From Sphagnum compactum (lineage: Eukaryota; Bryophyta; Sphagnopsida; Sphagnales), in contig OZ234498.1 of assembly GCA_965153455.1 (NCBI GenBank), positions 16,988,001 through 17,052,000 of the forward strand: 64,000 bases of DNA. Reading direction: 5' to 3'. The notes beneath the pieces are model-generated. The model saw nothing but the letters and a program-made list of their open reading frames with translations, ran no database searches and was not told the origin of the DNA. Position numbers and translations under genes: made by a program. This document shows, in pieces, positions 26,641-38,956 of this stretch; position 1 is the stretch's first letter; every line of letters starts with the position of its first letter.

Positions 26641-27401
26641 CTATTCCCCAAAATTGTAAACATGACCAACACTTCCCTTGTGCAGCACAACCTCAAACGC
26701 TTCAGCCACATCTTCACAGTACAGGTAGCTTCGCACATTACATCCATCTCCATGGATGGGGAGGGGCGTCCCCTGGCCAAAAGAATGAATGTGGGAATGA
26801 GCTTCTTTGGGAATTGGTTTGGTCCATACACATTATTGCCTCGTCTGGTGATGACAGGCAACCCATATGAGCGGCCATATGCCATCACCGGCATTTCTGC
26901 ACCAGCCTTGGTGGCTGAGTAGGGATTTGTGGGAAGCAGCTGCGATGCTTCATGGTTTCCAACAATTGCATCAGCCTCAGTCTCTCCATAGACCTCATAT
27001 GTGCTCACATGAATGAAGCGGTGGACAGTGCCTATCACTTTGCATGCCTCCAGCAACACATGGGTCCCATAGATGTTGTTCTTTGTGAACTCAATACTGT
27101 TGCCAAATGAGTTGTCGACATGAGTTTGGACGGCAAAGTGCATAATGGTGTCAATACCCTCAGTAATGAGAAGGTAGTTCACAAGATCTGCACTCCCAAT
27201 GTCACCTTTCACAAACTTGAAATTCTTGGAGGACTTGGAGGGCAACAAATTCTTCAAGTTGGAGCAATAATCCAACTTGTCTAGCACCACGATCTCGTAA
27301 TGTGGGTAGTTGTGCATTAGTCTGTTGGCAACATGAGATGCAATGAATCCTGCTGCACCAGTTATCAAGATGCTTTTGGGAGTGTATGTGGCTTCCCCCA
27401 T
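26641..27401 (-). pseudogene. RHM-type UDP-rhamnose synthase, N-terminal dehydratase fragment
   Basis: The minus strand starts MGEATYTPKSILITGAAGFI with the NAD-binding GxxGxxA motif. It continues HFAVQTHVDNSFGNS, NNIYGTHVLLEACK, HEASQLLPTNPYSATKAGAE (the YxxxK active-site motif) and RRGNNVYGPNQFPKKL. RHM enzymes (about 670 aa) convert UDP-glucose to UDP-L-rhamnose; this piece covers only the 4,6-dehydratase domain. The catalytic motif STDEVYG reads STYEVYG (codon TAT at 26,997-26,999), so the general acid Asp is lost. After FILLARGRP one C is missing from a C run and the frame shifts; the true frame continues as HGDG, SYLYCEDVAEAFEVVLHKG and GHVYNFGE to a stop at 26,641, where similarity ends. 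A CAG acceptor at about 27,424 suggests a leader intron, as in RHM genes. Dead, probably captured; same strand as the neighbouring E2 copy. Confidence 0.88.
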
Positions 27402-27424
27402 TATGATGATGACCTCCGCTTCTG

Positions 27425-29298
27425 CAAATCTGCCTGATATTATTCAGTAAGAAAAAATTCTTCTCTATCAGAATTTTGTGGGCACAACACAAGAGTAACA
27501 ACAAAGTTCGGTGGAGCCACAAACGGGAAATAGAGAGGAAGAGTGTAATTTGGACTCCCCTGCAAACAAGGAAGATCAAGACCAAGCTCTCTTTAGTCCG
27601 GGTATAATGCCTTACAAGTACACCTGCTTTTTTCTGGTACTGTCTGTCATAGGGGCCGAATGTGAAGGACAACAAAGTGAGCAATATCTGATGCTCATGA
27701 CTACTAATCCACAAGCTCCTCATTTCCAACTGAAGAGATTATGTGTCATCATTATGAAAACATAAAATTTTGAACAATCAAGATGTTTTGAGTGAGGCAA
27801 ACATCATCAGCTAAACAATGTCAAATTTCACTGTAGCAACTGGGAACTCTGACCCAACTCATTACACTAAGGCAGATCTCAATTCAGTTGAGCACTCGAG
27901 GATAATATCATATATAATGCACGTGTTGAAATTAGAATTGATCAAACAGTTATCAGATGATTTCAATAAACAAGATCTCTCTATTCTGAAATGAACCTTT
28001 GTTCATCAATGTTTAAATCCTCACGGTAAGAGGTCTATACATGCTCCAGCCCTCCTAAAATCATGCTTGCTCAATTGATGGTATTCTGTGAGCTACTTGC
28101 ATTTGCAAACGGAATGATCCAAATGCTCATTCAGTATAACATTAGTCCTCTTCCAACTGTGTATATGCCTGGAAGGCAACCAAGTATATGAATGCAGCCT
28201 GTGCCAGAATAGATCTCTAAATCCATAAAGTTCATCACAGCCCTGTTTCTATTGAGTTTCAGCTCTGAAGTGTCCTGACAATGTTGTAAAAGAAATTCCA
28301 TCAATACTGCTCAACGTTGTTGCCTCCAGCCTATGTGTCGCAGCCATGCTGCTGTTGTCTTCCCACCACCCTAGGCACCACAAATGGTGCCACAGAGTTA
28401 TCCTACCTCATTACTTCATAGATTGCAAGTCTTGGATCTTTGGAAAGATTTCTTCTATGTCTACAGCACTCTTGCTGTATCTGATCAGCACCCACTAATC
28501 AGCACCAAATATCAAGCAAACATAAGTCCCTCTTACATTGTGCACAAAACCCTGCTCGTTCAGCACTTGTCATTCATGAACCTCTGTAATGGAATTATCC
28601 TTATTGCTTATCAAGCACTTCAGGCAGTCATGATGAACATCACCACTTCCCCCAACTGCAACAGGTACCTAGACATTGAAAAAAATACCAGTTAGCAACA
28701 ACATAACCACATCATAGCAGTCACATAGTGGCACAAGCACATCTTGTTATCCTCCACTGGCTCTTCAACCAATGTCTCTGATATCCCATAAGCCCCAGCT
28801 TCAAGAAAACCCTCAAGGGCAGATGACCTTTCAGCTCAGCTCAGCTCAGCTCACACACCATGCGCTTTCCTTCTCACACAACACACAACACAGACACACA
28901 CACACAAATGTTAATCAACCCCATTCGCTAATCATTTGTGATTAGTAGCCTAATTAGGACCTTAATCAGGGCCTTAATTATTTTCTCTCTTGCCAAAGAG
29001 AGATTTGTGTTAAGCAAATAACACTGTAGTAAGATATTAAATTTTTTACCACTGGGTGCAACCTGTCTACATTCAGAATGCAAAGGCGGTTAGCACATAA
29101 AGAGGATCTCCAAAGGATCTGCAATATCTCCAGGAAGCCCATACCATTAGAACGACTCATAAATATGTTTCAGCTCTAAACATGGGAGCAGATCCTGTAG
29201 TGAGTGCCTACAAAGTCAGCTCAAGGACACTTACATGTGTGCCTGTAGCTCTTAAAATACGTGTGGCAAGAGCTGCCAGATCCCCATAAGACAACTAT
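27425..29298. other. Internal CACTA sequence without recognised genes
   Basis: No family motifs in any frame. It includes a short (TCAGC)n run at about 28,831-28,850 and a (CA)n-rich stretch near 28,870-28,910. The part next to 29,299 should be the 3' untranslated region of the TNPD-like gene. Confidence 0.45.
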
Positions 29299-31403
29299 TC
29301 ATTCAAGGCCAACTTCATCCTCACCAGATGACCTTTGAAGCTCTTCGGCAGCTAGAATTGCATCAGCTCCAGTCAATTCAATTGCACCAACAAGTGCCAT
29401 GTTCCTTGGTACCTCTGGAAATTCCAGAGGCACATCTACTCCAATTAAGTTGTCTACCATGGTAACTTCATCACTATCAGATACTAGGATGCGTTTGGAC
29501 CTTGGTTCTTTGTGGAGGACAACCTTCCATCCTGGCATGTTAGGGTCATCTGCATAAAAAACCTGCTGCACCTGGGCTGGAAATACATAAGGTTCATCAA
29601 CCCGTGCTTTCAATTGTCTCGAAAATTTACCAACAAAAACCCATCATCATCACGCTTATATGTGGGATTCCCCCATCTGTCTAATCCATTTATTACCCAA
29701 TCACATTTGAACAATATTATTGGTTGGGATATAGGGCCATAGTCTAGCAAAATTATGTCCTTCAATATCCCCACATATTGAAGCGCCCCAAGTCTCGTAC
29801 CCTCTGTTGACTGCTGCTCTTGATGGAAAACTGATGCAACTCCAGAATCGTATGTGGCACTTGTGTTGTCAGTGGTATTTATAGAAACTCTGTAATGATT
29901 TCCATATGCCTTCATTCTTGTGTACCTTGAAGCAAAAGGGGATGGCAAAACTGATAGATGGAGTGCATCTTGGTCTTCAAGCACGCCCCCTTGTGCGATA
30001 TGGCTCCGAATTGCTTCACGAACCCAACTTGCCAAGTTTCGCACCTCTTGGAGCTCTGGTGGAAACTCCACATGCCTGCTTCTTTTTCTATGCCCCATCC
30101 ACCATTGTGCTTCAAATTCTGCTCTTAACTGCCTTATCCGAATTGTTTCTTGCTCATACATGCTACACCCCCAATAGCCAAGCCCCACATTAAGTTTATT
30201 AATTTTAGTTAGTTGTTCAACAAGAAAGTAACTTACCCATGCATCTATGACCTCTTTACAATTTTCCAACAGGGGTTTAAGGGGTTAAGGGTTGTGTATC
30301 GAACCCACGGTGCTAAACATGCCACATTTGTCATCACATATTGATGTGCCACATCTCGTGTTACAGGGTCCAGAGTCAACTTTGTGGCAGCCCCTTCCAC
30401 AACTTCACCAGAAACCCCCTCCTCTTCATCTACATCCCAGATTCTATGTCGAACATGGCGGAAATCTTGTAGATATTCGGTGACAAACCCAATTGTCTCG
30501 TCCAAAATGTAACCTTCTACCATGGAAGCCTCTGGCCTTGACCTATTACGAACATAACCTTTGAAAACCTTCATGGCCCGTTCTATTGGGTACATCCAGC
30601 GAGTATGAACTGGGCCACAAATGTCTAGTTCTTCTACAATGTGCAATGTTAAATGTGACATCACATCAAAAAATGCTCCCGGGAATTCCCATTCAAGCAT
30701 GCTAAGAGTGATTGCTACATCTTCCCTTAGGGTTGGTAGGTCAATTGGATCCCAAACCTTTGCACATATGTTACGATACACTCGACTAAGGCGCATCAAA
30801 CTTAAACGTACCTGAGCATCCATTAGGCCCCTTAGAGCTAGAGGCATTAATTGTTGCATTAAAACATGCCAATCATGGCTCTTCATTAACCCAAGTTTTT
30901 TATCCATGATATGTTTTCCTAATGAGCCGCAATAATCTGTTGGCACTTTCAAAGAGGCTAACCTATTCATGAAAGTTTGGAGCTCTTCTGGTCTAAGGAC
31001 ATAGGGGGCAACAGGTTTAAAAATCTTGCCCGGCCTTTGAGGATCCCGTTTCAACCATAGATGTTTTCGGATTCCACACACTTCCATGTCCTGTCGAACC
31101 TTGATTGAGTCCTTCAATCCAAATATGAACTTGATCATACTCTCACAAACATTATTCTCAATGTGCATCACATCTAACGTGTGCCTGATGAGTAAATGCT
31201 GCAGCAACCACCATTTCGATTAAACAATGGTAATATTAACACAATTTGTGCCTGGGAACTACTATACCAAGATGTAAACACCCATATAATGATGCCACCC
31301 AATAATTGAAATCTCACAAATTGACAAATTTTAACAGGGACCAAAAATATGTTTGCCCACCCCAAGACTCCGCACTTATCTCTGATTCCAGAAATGAACC
31401 ACT

Positions 31404-32011
31404 TCATGCCTCAGTTGTCCCAGTAAACAGTCCCTTTGATACAGCGTCTTTTGAAACCTTTGATGATGAAGAAGATGAAGAATAGGTAATCGCACTTGAA
31501 GACAAGATCTGGGTGGACTTAGAGGATGAGGCTGATGATCTCCTAGACATGGAGTTAGAGGATGAGAGCCAAAAGACTGAATCTGCTTTGGAAGACATAA
31601 AAGTCCACGATGATCCCCCAATGCTACAAAGCACACTTCATGACCAAAGAGTTTTAAGTACTGAACTGGATAATGACCAGATGACACAGCATAGTCCAGT
31701 GGATGTAGATATGGCTGCCGGACATGCTTCAGAGGACCATGCAACAAAACAAAAATGTGTCCAGTGAGAAAAACCAATCAAGGGAGACTATGGATATGAC
31801 CGAAGATGATGCAGACATTTATGTCACAGCAACAGCAGCCAAGACCAGTAAGAACATCTCAGAAGGATCTCATAAAGAGGGTGAGAAAGGTAATGATGAA
31901 GTAAAAAGAATTCTGGAGGGTGAATTGAGGGCGAGACAGATGGAGCGTGAACTGAAAGAGAAAGATGCAAATTTTACACATTTTGCTATCATGATGAAAT
32001 GCATCTTTTAA
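31404..32011 (+). other. Acidic reading frames on the opposite strand inside the TNPD intron
   Basis: Two overlapping frames, 31,513-31,767 and 31,724-32,011, encode very acidic sequence (LEDEADDLLDMELEDE ..., then EGELRARQMERELKEKD, which looks like a short coiled coil). No family recognised. The gene-like composition in antisense to the transposase suggests another captured host fragment, but there is no clear start, stop or splice support. Confidence 0.3.
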
Positions 32012-33535
32012 TGTTGTTGAAACCAGCTGGATCAGAAATCCATGGTATCATCCAGTGTTGAACAATTGGACACTGACAAATCCAAACAGAATAGTGGTGT
32101 TACAATCAGTCTAGACAAAGGGCTCTCAGAAGAGTCACCATGGATTTCAGTTTGGTCATAATGGCAGTGATAAGGGTCCATAATACAAGCTGTCCCTCAC
32201 TCAATATGAATGCTATTGCACATTCAATGTAGTGGTAGTCAATTCTGCACGTTACTTTGCATCTTCAGACAAAGTCATACTTGAGTAAACTACGCAGGAT
32301 GGCATCCTGCCTGAATTCACACACAATTTTTCTGCATCCTAACCCACCTCAACTCCATGAATAGAGAGGTTTGTCAAGCAATTGAGAAAATAACTTCTAT
32401 TTGCATATGCAGCAGTGCATCATGACCACCAGTTGCTTGCACGTAGCAAAGGGCATGTGCAATATGCATAGATATAGCAAAACCAAACTGTAATATCCCA
32501 TAATGATTTTGGAGAGGTACAGTAATGGTGTATACAAGGAACCATATTTCCCAATTTCCAGCAACATAGGGACTAACCTATTATGCTTCATAACACATCA
32601 AGGTTCTGAGATGATCAGTGTACTGATGGAGTCACAAAGTCCCAGAGGTTGACTCCATCCCTAGGAGGTTGAGAACCCAAGTTTAATTGCTTCATCTTCT
32701 TTGTTAACTATCTAGAGGGCCGGTCACCCATGGACAAGACCAGCAGATGCTCTGCAGCTGTGCCACCAGTATGGCCCACACCATTTCAACCTCACCTGGA
32801 CTCCAAGGCCCTCAAGGAGCACAATTTTCTTCTATGGACTTCTATGCACAAGCTGTTTGCTTGAAGTTACCATGACCAATTCATCATTTCTTGAAAAAAG
32901 AGCAGAATCCTTGGAGCACAAAGGAGGAGAAAAATCTGGCCAAAACACGAGACATTTTTGGGCTTCTTTGGCAACCCCTAATTTGGGTCTTCCATCATCA
33001 ATCCTGATAAGAAAAGGCCTTCTTGAGTCACAAACAATGATATAGTTGGAATGAAATGAATCGTGGAAGACTGGACTGATGAGTGAAAATGGCACTAATA
33101 AGGGAGTTCTCGTAAGAGTGAGGAATAACAGATTGTGACTCATCAATAACTCCACATTCCCAAAATACTCAGTGATTCATGTAGTACACTGAATCCCAGA
33201 AAATTACATGAGCCAACCAAGTGTCTGAATTGGTCACTTTGTGTTCCAGATATTCACATGAAGATGAATAAGAAGGTAAATACTTCTTGGATAGCCAAGT
33301 GCAAAAGTAAACTGAATCTAAAGGGCAGTGGACTGATTGAAGAGTCCCTAAGCAGAGTAGTTAAATATACAACGAGCAACTGCATTGAAAGGTAACACTG
33401 TATTGAAAATGAGGGGGTTGTGACATAGATGAGCCAAATGAGGGAGGAAGCACAAGAAAGAAAAAGGGTCTGAAAGCTATGAATTGGAAAACAAAAAATG
33501 TGAAACCAATGATCACCCTTGGATCAGCAAACAGG
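32012..33535. other. Rest of the TNPD intron
   Basis: No recognisable coding sequence. A 107-codon minus-strand frame at 32,832-33,155 has no family motif. No terminal repeats mark a nested insertion. Confidence 0.4.
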
Positions 33536-35443
33536 TCAAAACTCAACAGGCCTAAACATGTAACACAATTGAGGTGGGTGGGCTGAATAATTCATGCTCA
33601 CCTCCCAATATGGCAGACCCCAGAATGCACATAAACGCTTCATCCCACTGCTTCTCGATGGACACCCTTTTGCCCCCAACACATTTCCTGCAGCCACCCA
33701 CTTTTCAGTGGCATGGGCTTGTCTTTTCACCTCAGCAGCGGTTATTATATCTGGCCTTCCCCTTAACTCCTCATGACCATTAAAATGTTGGGCAATGGGA
33801 TGAATTCTATATGGGTGATTTCGATTCAGCCACCTCCAATTTCCTTCAAACACTACCTTTCCCAACTCCTTTGACCATCGACTAGTTGTCCCTGATCCAC
33901 ATGGAGGGCATGCTTTGTAACCCTGATGTTGGCATCCAGAAACTAAGCCATACCCTGGAAAATCATGAATCGTCCACATCAATATGGCCCTCATTAAAAA
34001 TTGCCTTCTACCTATAGGTTGTAGTATGTCAAGCCCTCTAACCCCCTCCCATAATTCTTGGAGTTCTTCAATTAGAGGACTTATTAGGACATCAAAGTTT
34101 GCACTCTTAACACTCTCAGGCCCTGGAATTATGATAGATAAGAGCATGAAGAACTTCTTTGTGACTAGCCATGGTGGGAGGTTATAGATTAGGAGTAATA
34201 CTGGCCAAGTGGACCAAGCATTGTTTTTGTCCCCAAAAGGGTTCACCCCATCGGTGGCCAAACCTAGTCTTACATTTCTAGGTTCAATTGCAAAATCAGG
34301 CCATGTATTATCAATGTGTTGCCATGCTTTGCTGTCAGGCACATGGCGAACTTTCCCATCTGTGCTCTTGTTTCTAGCATGCCATGTCATCATCTCTGAT
34401 GTCTGTCGAGCTCGGTACATACGTAGCAACCAAGGAATTAAGGGAAAGTGCCGCAGAACTTTCTGTGGAACAAAAGACGTGCCAAATTTCTTGTACCGAG
34501 TAGCCCCGCACTTTGGACAAGCCTCCAATGTAGAATACTGCTTCCGAAATAAAATGCAGCCATTCACACATGCATGGATGTGCTTGTAGTCTAGGCCTAC
34601 TTTCCTAGTAAGGCTCTTAGCTGCATACATGCTAGGTGGCAGAAGGTTATCTTTTGGCAGTAGGTGCTTATGAAGGAGTGCTAATAACTCATCCATGAAC
34701 TTGTTGGATACGCCATGTACTGTGCAAACATTCATCAACAGTAATGTTGATGCTAGCTTCGTGCACCTTGCACCATTGTACAAAGGCTGACATGCTTCCC
34801 GTAGATAATTGGCCTCAGTTGAGATGTCATCATCACTTGCTACTGATGGGGCCCCTGTTTCACCTAGTCCCATGTGATTGTCCACACCCCCCTGTCCCCT
34901 ATCATGGTTATTCTGGTCGGGCATGCTTTCAGGCAATGCTGCTAACTCTTCCATGATCTGCATGGCATTCTGCACCATGCCTGTTAGCTCCATTCCCTCT
35001 ACATTATGGTCTGAAGACAAGTTTGCAACCCTCTCAGCCTCATGTTCTTCCTCTGGCATTTGGAATAGGTCATCCAAAAGTTGGTTCACATTCACAGCCT
35101 CATCCACTACCTGCACCTCCACCTCTGTTCCCATTGGGTTTACTGCTGCCATGCTTGCTTCAACCCACTCTTCATCAGAGTGGTCAGTTGGGCCTGGGCC
35201 TTTCCACACTCTAAATAGTGGATGCCTCCCATTTAGGATTAGGTGGTTTCTAACTGTCGTAAGTAAAACCATTCTGCCCGTTCCTTCACATTTGGCGCAT
35301 GGACACCGCATCTTGTCCACCCCATGTTGTGTGGCCCATGTGAACTCCCGCTTCCACAACTTGTCATCCCTTGCTTTTTGCCTTCTTGGGTCATCCAAAG
35401 GCATTGACATTATGTCTTCCCTCAAATAATGATGGAATGACAA

Positions 35444-36109
35444 GAAATCTTGACCAGAACTCCTTCACAGTAAGTGGCGAAATTGGACAACATCACACTG
35501 TTATGAAACCAGGAAATGCTAACTTGCACTCAGATATCCAATCAGGTAAATCCTAATTGCAAGCTTTCAGATAAAATCTTCAAACTGCTGGAGTCTTGAC
35601 AATGAAATGTATGAATGTGGTTCCATGGACAATCTCCACCAAATCGTGCAACGTAACAAATGTTGTGTCTTTTCCAGCCTGTGAGTACCATAATCATCAT
35701 CATCCTCTTCACTGTGAATGGCAGTGGGTACAATTTAAATAGATGATAATATGCTCACACCTCGTGCAAAAATCCGGAAAAGTACATCAGAGATACATAC
35801 TCAAGTGATCAAGAGCTGAGGGAGGCATGACCCCTGAAATGCAACCACAGCCACCAATCACCAAATAGAACATTGAAAACACATCCATTAGCTCCCTCTG
35901 TCACAAAGTGGAGATTAATTCCAAACAAAAATCTTTCCTTCCATTGACCTCAATTCATCACAAAAGTCTTATACAATTGTGCATCTCATACCTTTATCTT
36001 CATTTTCAACATGTGGCTGTCACCTACATTCCAAGGACAGGTTTTGCATGTGAAATGGCTTTCAAGAGGGGTTCCTCATGTTGTGCTAGTTGATGCGTTG
36101 GTCTTGCAG
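35444..36109. other. Region between TNPD start and the next reading frame
   Basis: Probable leader and promoter of the minus-strand TNPD-like gene. No motif-bearing frame. A pyrimidine-rich stretch ending in TCTTGCAG at about 36,109 is a good plus-strand splice acceptor for the next frame. Confidence 0.4.
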
Positions 36110-37230
36110 GTCCTGCATCTCTTAGAGGTCATCTGATCTATGATGATACATCCGAGGTAGCTGAGGAATTAGATAGATCCAACAATGTGTCCGATGGAAA
36201 ATTTGATATGGCAGAAGATGAGAGAGTTGCAATACTTGTCATGGGAGAATTCAATCTCCGTAAGCAGGAAGAGGACATAGCTGGTGAATCGGCTGCTGTT
36301 GCTGCCCACATGTCCCCTCTTTTTGAAACTAGACCTGCTCCAACTCTAGAGCATAAGCCTGCATTTCCTGCAGAAGAGCCAAAGTTGGAAGAGATTGAAG
36401 GACAAGGGTTACATCTGAACTGTCTTGATGAACTTTGTACATCTCTTGAAGCTGAAAATTGTGATACAGTTATGTCAGTGGGAACACTGGACATCTCTGA
36501 GGGGCTCCTCCCTGAGAGGAATCTGGAGATGCCAGGGGATGACAGATCTAAAACTGAGGTAAACTAGAAGGAGCAGAGACCTTGTGAGGAACAAACTATG
36601 GTCTTTGCAGCTGACACCAATCACCCAGTTGCTTCAAAGCAGATGCTAGACAATGCAGGGGATTACCCAGTGGAAACTTCTGAGAAACAAGAAGATGAGA
36701 GCTCTGGAGACACATCTGTTGAGGTGTCCCTGAATTTCAATCCAAGTCATGCTCCAACTATGCAGGAGAATTTTGTGGTCCCTGCAAAGGAGCTGGTGAC
36801 AGTTGATGGTGTGGGTGAATATGTGCATCTTAATGTTCCAATTCTTCCTTTCTCTGTTGCCTCAGATAACGAGGTAGAGTAGTTGGATTATGAGAACTAT
36901 CCAGTATCTCGAAATGGAACCTGTAATGCTACAAAACAGCTGGAAGAACTAGCTAAGACAGAAGGATCACAAGGGGTCAATGATTTGGATGAAGAAAAAA
37001 CCAGCTTACCTACTGGCGAAGGTACCCACTTGAACTCTTATATGAAGACATTACATGCTCCAAGCATGCAAGAGAGTTGTGCATATCAGGCAATGAAGAC
37101 AGCTTCAAAGAAAGATTTAGGTGAATTAGTGGATTTGCAATCCAGCCACACTCTATTGGGTACCTCACCTGCTGCAACTGGAGACAATGAAAAGGAGACA
37201 ACAAGTGGGGAACTGATATTTCCAAACTAG
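36110..37230 (+). pseudogene. Unrecognised acidic protein with three internal repeats, two in-frame TAG codons
   Basis: After a TCTTGCAG acceptor the frame stays open for about 370 codons apart from TAG at 36,565-36,567 and 36,880-36,882; all three segments are in the same frame. Each carries a related block: APTLEHKPAFPAEEPK then GLHLN; APTMQENFVVPAKE then YVHLN; APSMQESCAYQAMK then ELVDLQ, spaced about 100-120 codons apart. The protein is rich in Glu, Ser and Asp and has no membrane segment. I do not recognise the family. The continuity outside the two stops suggests a recently disabled host exon carried by the CACTA element. Alternatively the stops are exon ends and the gene is spliced differently. 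Confidence 0.5.
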
Positions 37231-38300
37231 ATGTAAAGAACACGTTAAGGTGAAATCAGATACAGTTTAGGGTTCATGAATGACCTTGTCTATGAATGAG
37301 GCTGAGTAGCATCAGTAGTTCTGCTCAAATGGTGCCGAGGGGTGAGTGAGTGAATGAAGTGCGTTTCTTCTTCTTCTTTTGCTCTTTTTTGTTTTTGTGT
37401 TTTAGGGTGTAGGGTTCTGAAGACGAAGAATTCTTGGTGCTTTTTTTATTAACAGTGTGGCTGATGGGTGGGTGGGTGGCTGTCTGTCTCTGTCTAATAT
37501 GCCTTCTTGCTCGCCAGGAACATTGTCTAAGAATTTTCCGGAGAGATGATGTCAAAGGTGTCCAAGCAGCAGCATTGAAGCCCCTTACTGTGTTGCTGGA
37601 ATGGAGCATTTCGCACTCGAAGCAGCCTCCCAACTTCGCAGTGGATTGGGGACTTACCAATGTGCTGATTGTTGAGTTTCGGCAAGCAAAATCACATGGA
37701 ACATGTGCTTGAAAACAGTTCTCACCCTTTTTTCCTGTTTTCAAGATCTATGTACACATGATGTTCATGATGTAGGTTCCCATTAGTCCTCTTGCTATGG
37801 TGAATCAATCAATGAATTCGTTAAAATCAGATCTACTCTTGTATTCCTTGTGGTGAGTTTTTCTCATCATCATCAAAGGTAACGTTTGCTGCTTTTTCAG
37901 CCTCTTCATTGCAGTAACTTCATCAGTATCTTCTTCTTCTTCCTCCTCCTCCTTCTCCTCATTTTCCTCCTCTTTTATGTCTTCCTCTTTGTGTAAAGTG
38001 ATTGTGCTCCATTTTGGAAGAAGAAGGTGGAGAACATAAGACAACACCCTGATGATTCCTTTATAATTTGCCATTGTTATGATGAGCAGAGCCCAATTTC
38101 AATACCTGGAAGAAAGTGGGTGGTTTTTTCTTAAACCCTTTTGTGTGCATGTGGTGGTGGGGGGGGGATCTTGTAGTGAGATCGCACATTATTGTGCTGC
38201 TTAGGTACTTGGTTGAGAGTTTCAAGACTGCATTCAGTGAGGACCAGGTGAACCAACTCTTGCAGCTTTATCTGAACACACTGGAAGCACAGTTACAACA
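37231..38300. other. Internal CACTA sequence with simple repeats and an unassigned exon-like piece
   Basis: Contains a CTTCTT/CCTCCT pyrimidine tract at about 37,925-37,985. At 38,205-38,300, after a TTAG acceptor, a plus-strand exon-like run reads YLVESFKTAFSEDQVNQLLQ. That run looks like real coding sequence (helical, HEAT-like) but I cannot place it in a family. The rest shows nothing. Confidence 0.35.
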
Positions 38301-38308
38301 ACCCTCGC

Positions 38309-38407
38309 ACACGCTCCTGCCAGGAGCAATGAAGTGTCTTGACTCGCTGCTCACTTGGTTTGTGTCCAAAGAGTCAAGACACTTCATTGCTCCTGCCAGG
38401 AGCGTGT
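38309..38407. repeat. Perfect 37-bp inverted repeat with 25-base loop
   Basis: Left arm 38,309-38,345 and right arm 38,371-38,407 are exact reverse complements. Each arm itself contains the palindrome CTCCTGCCAGGAG. The RNA would fold into a 37-bp hairpin. Confidence 0.9.
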
Positions 38408-38956
38408 TGGTTTGATGATGAACTTCCTGCAGGAGGTAACAATATGTGCAATTGGCAATTGGTGGTTTTATTTTCTTTTGGGGGGACATGTTCAGGTTTG
38501 GCTCAGGCTACTTTTTTTGGCTGCACACGCTACCCTACCTGTTCTAAACCTTCCTTCAACAAGGCACAAGCAATATCTGTTTTAACAAAGAGAAATAGGC
38601 ATGCTTTCAGCTGAAAGTTGAAAGTTTATTATACCTTGATATTGGGTGATAGCTGGGAAAAGTAGAGGTTTGTGTTTCTGCAAAGTTTATTTTCCTTGAC
38701 AATTGTTGGTTGCTGCTTTGAGGTAATGTCCCTTGCTTTATAGAATTGTTGTAGAAATGTTTGGCAAGGCTTGAGAAGGGCCTGAGGTCTGACCCAGCTG
38801 CCAGACTAGTGTGTGGCTATGTTTTCTGTTTTGCTGGTCCCATGAAGCTTGCAGCAAACCTAAGACTCCTATTGTGTTCCATCCACTATTTGAAGTTGAT
38901 GTTGCACCTAAGTGCTTGTTCTGCAGTATTTAATAGATATTTCTAGTGGATTGCAG

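Larger units (their letters stand above)
29299..35443 (-). pseudogene. TNPD-like CACTA transposase, two main coding blocks, at least two frameshifts
   Basis: Block 1 (35,443-33,602) begins with a transposase-associated domain (HGVDKMRCPCAKC, then VRNHLILNGRH). The main Transposase_21 domain follows: KHIHACVNGCILFRKQY, CPKCGATRYKKF, TWPDFAIEPRNVRLGLATDG, NPFGDKNNAWSTWPV and FGYGLVSG-type FPGYGLVSGCQHQGYKACP. It ends FWGLPYWE at a GTGAGC donor. Block 2 resumes in phase at 31,198 after a CAG acceptor: HLLIRHTLDVMHIENNVCES. It then has the DUF4218 region (MLEWEFPGAFFDVMSHL, GPVHTRWMYPIERAMK) and a DUF4216-like tail (KDIILLDYGPISQPI, then VFPAQVQQVFYADDP). One-base frame changes are needed near 30,275 (a C run) and 29,622 (a T run), so the copy is damaged or carries homopolymer assembly errors. 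The 2.4-kb intron holds unrelated sequence. Confidence 0.9.

Noticed and set aside
30167-30238. A 72-nt intron in TNPD starting at a perfect GTAAGT
   Set aside because: Removing it to the only available AG puts the next block out of frame, while the frame is already open straight through.
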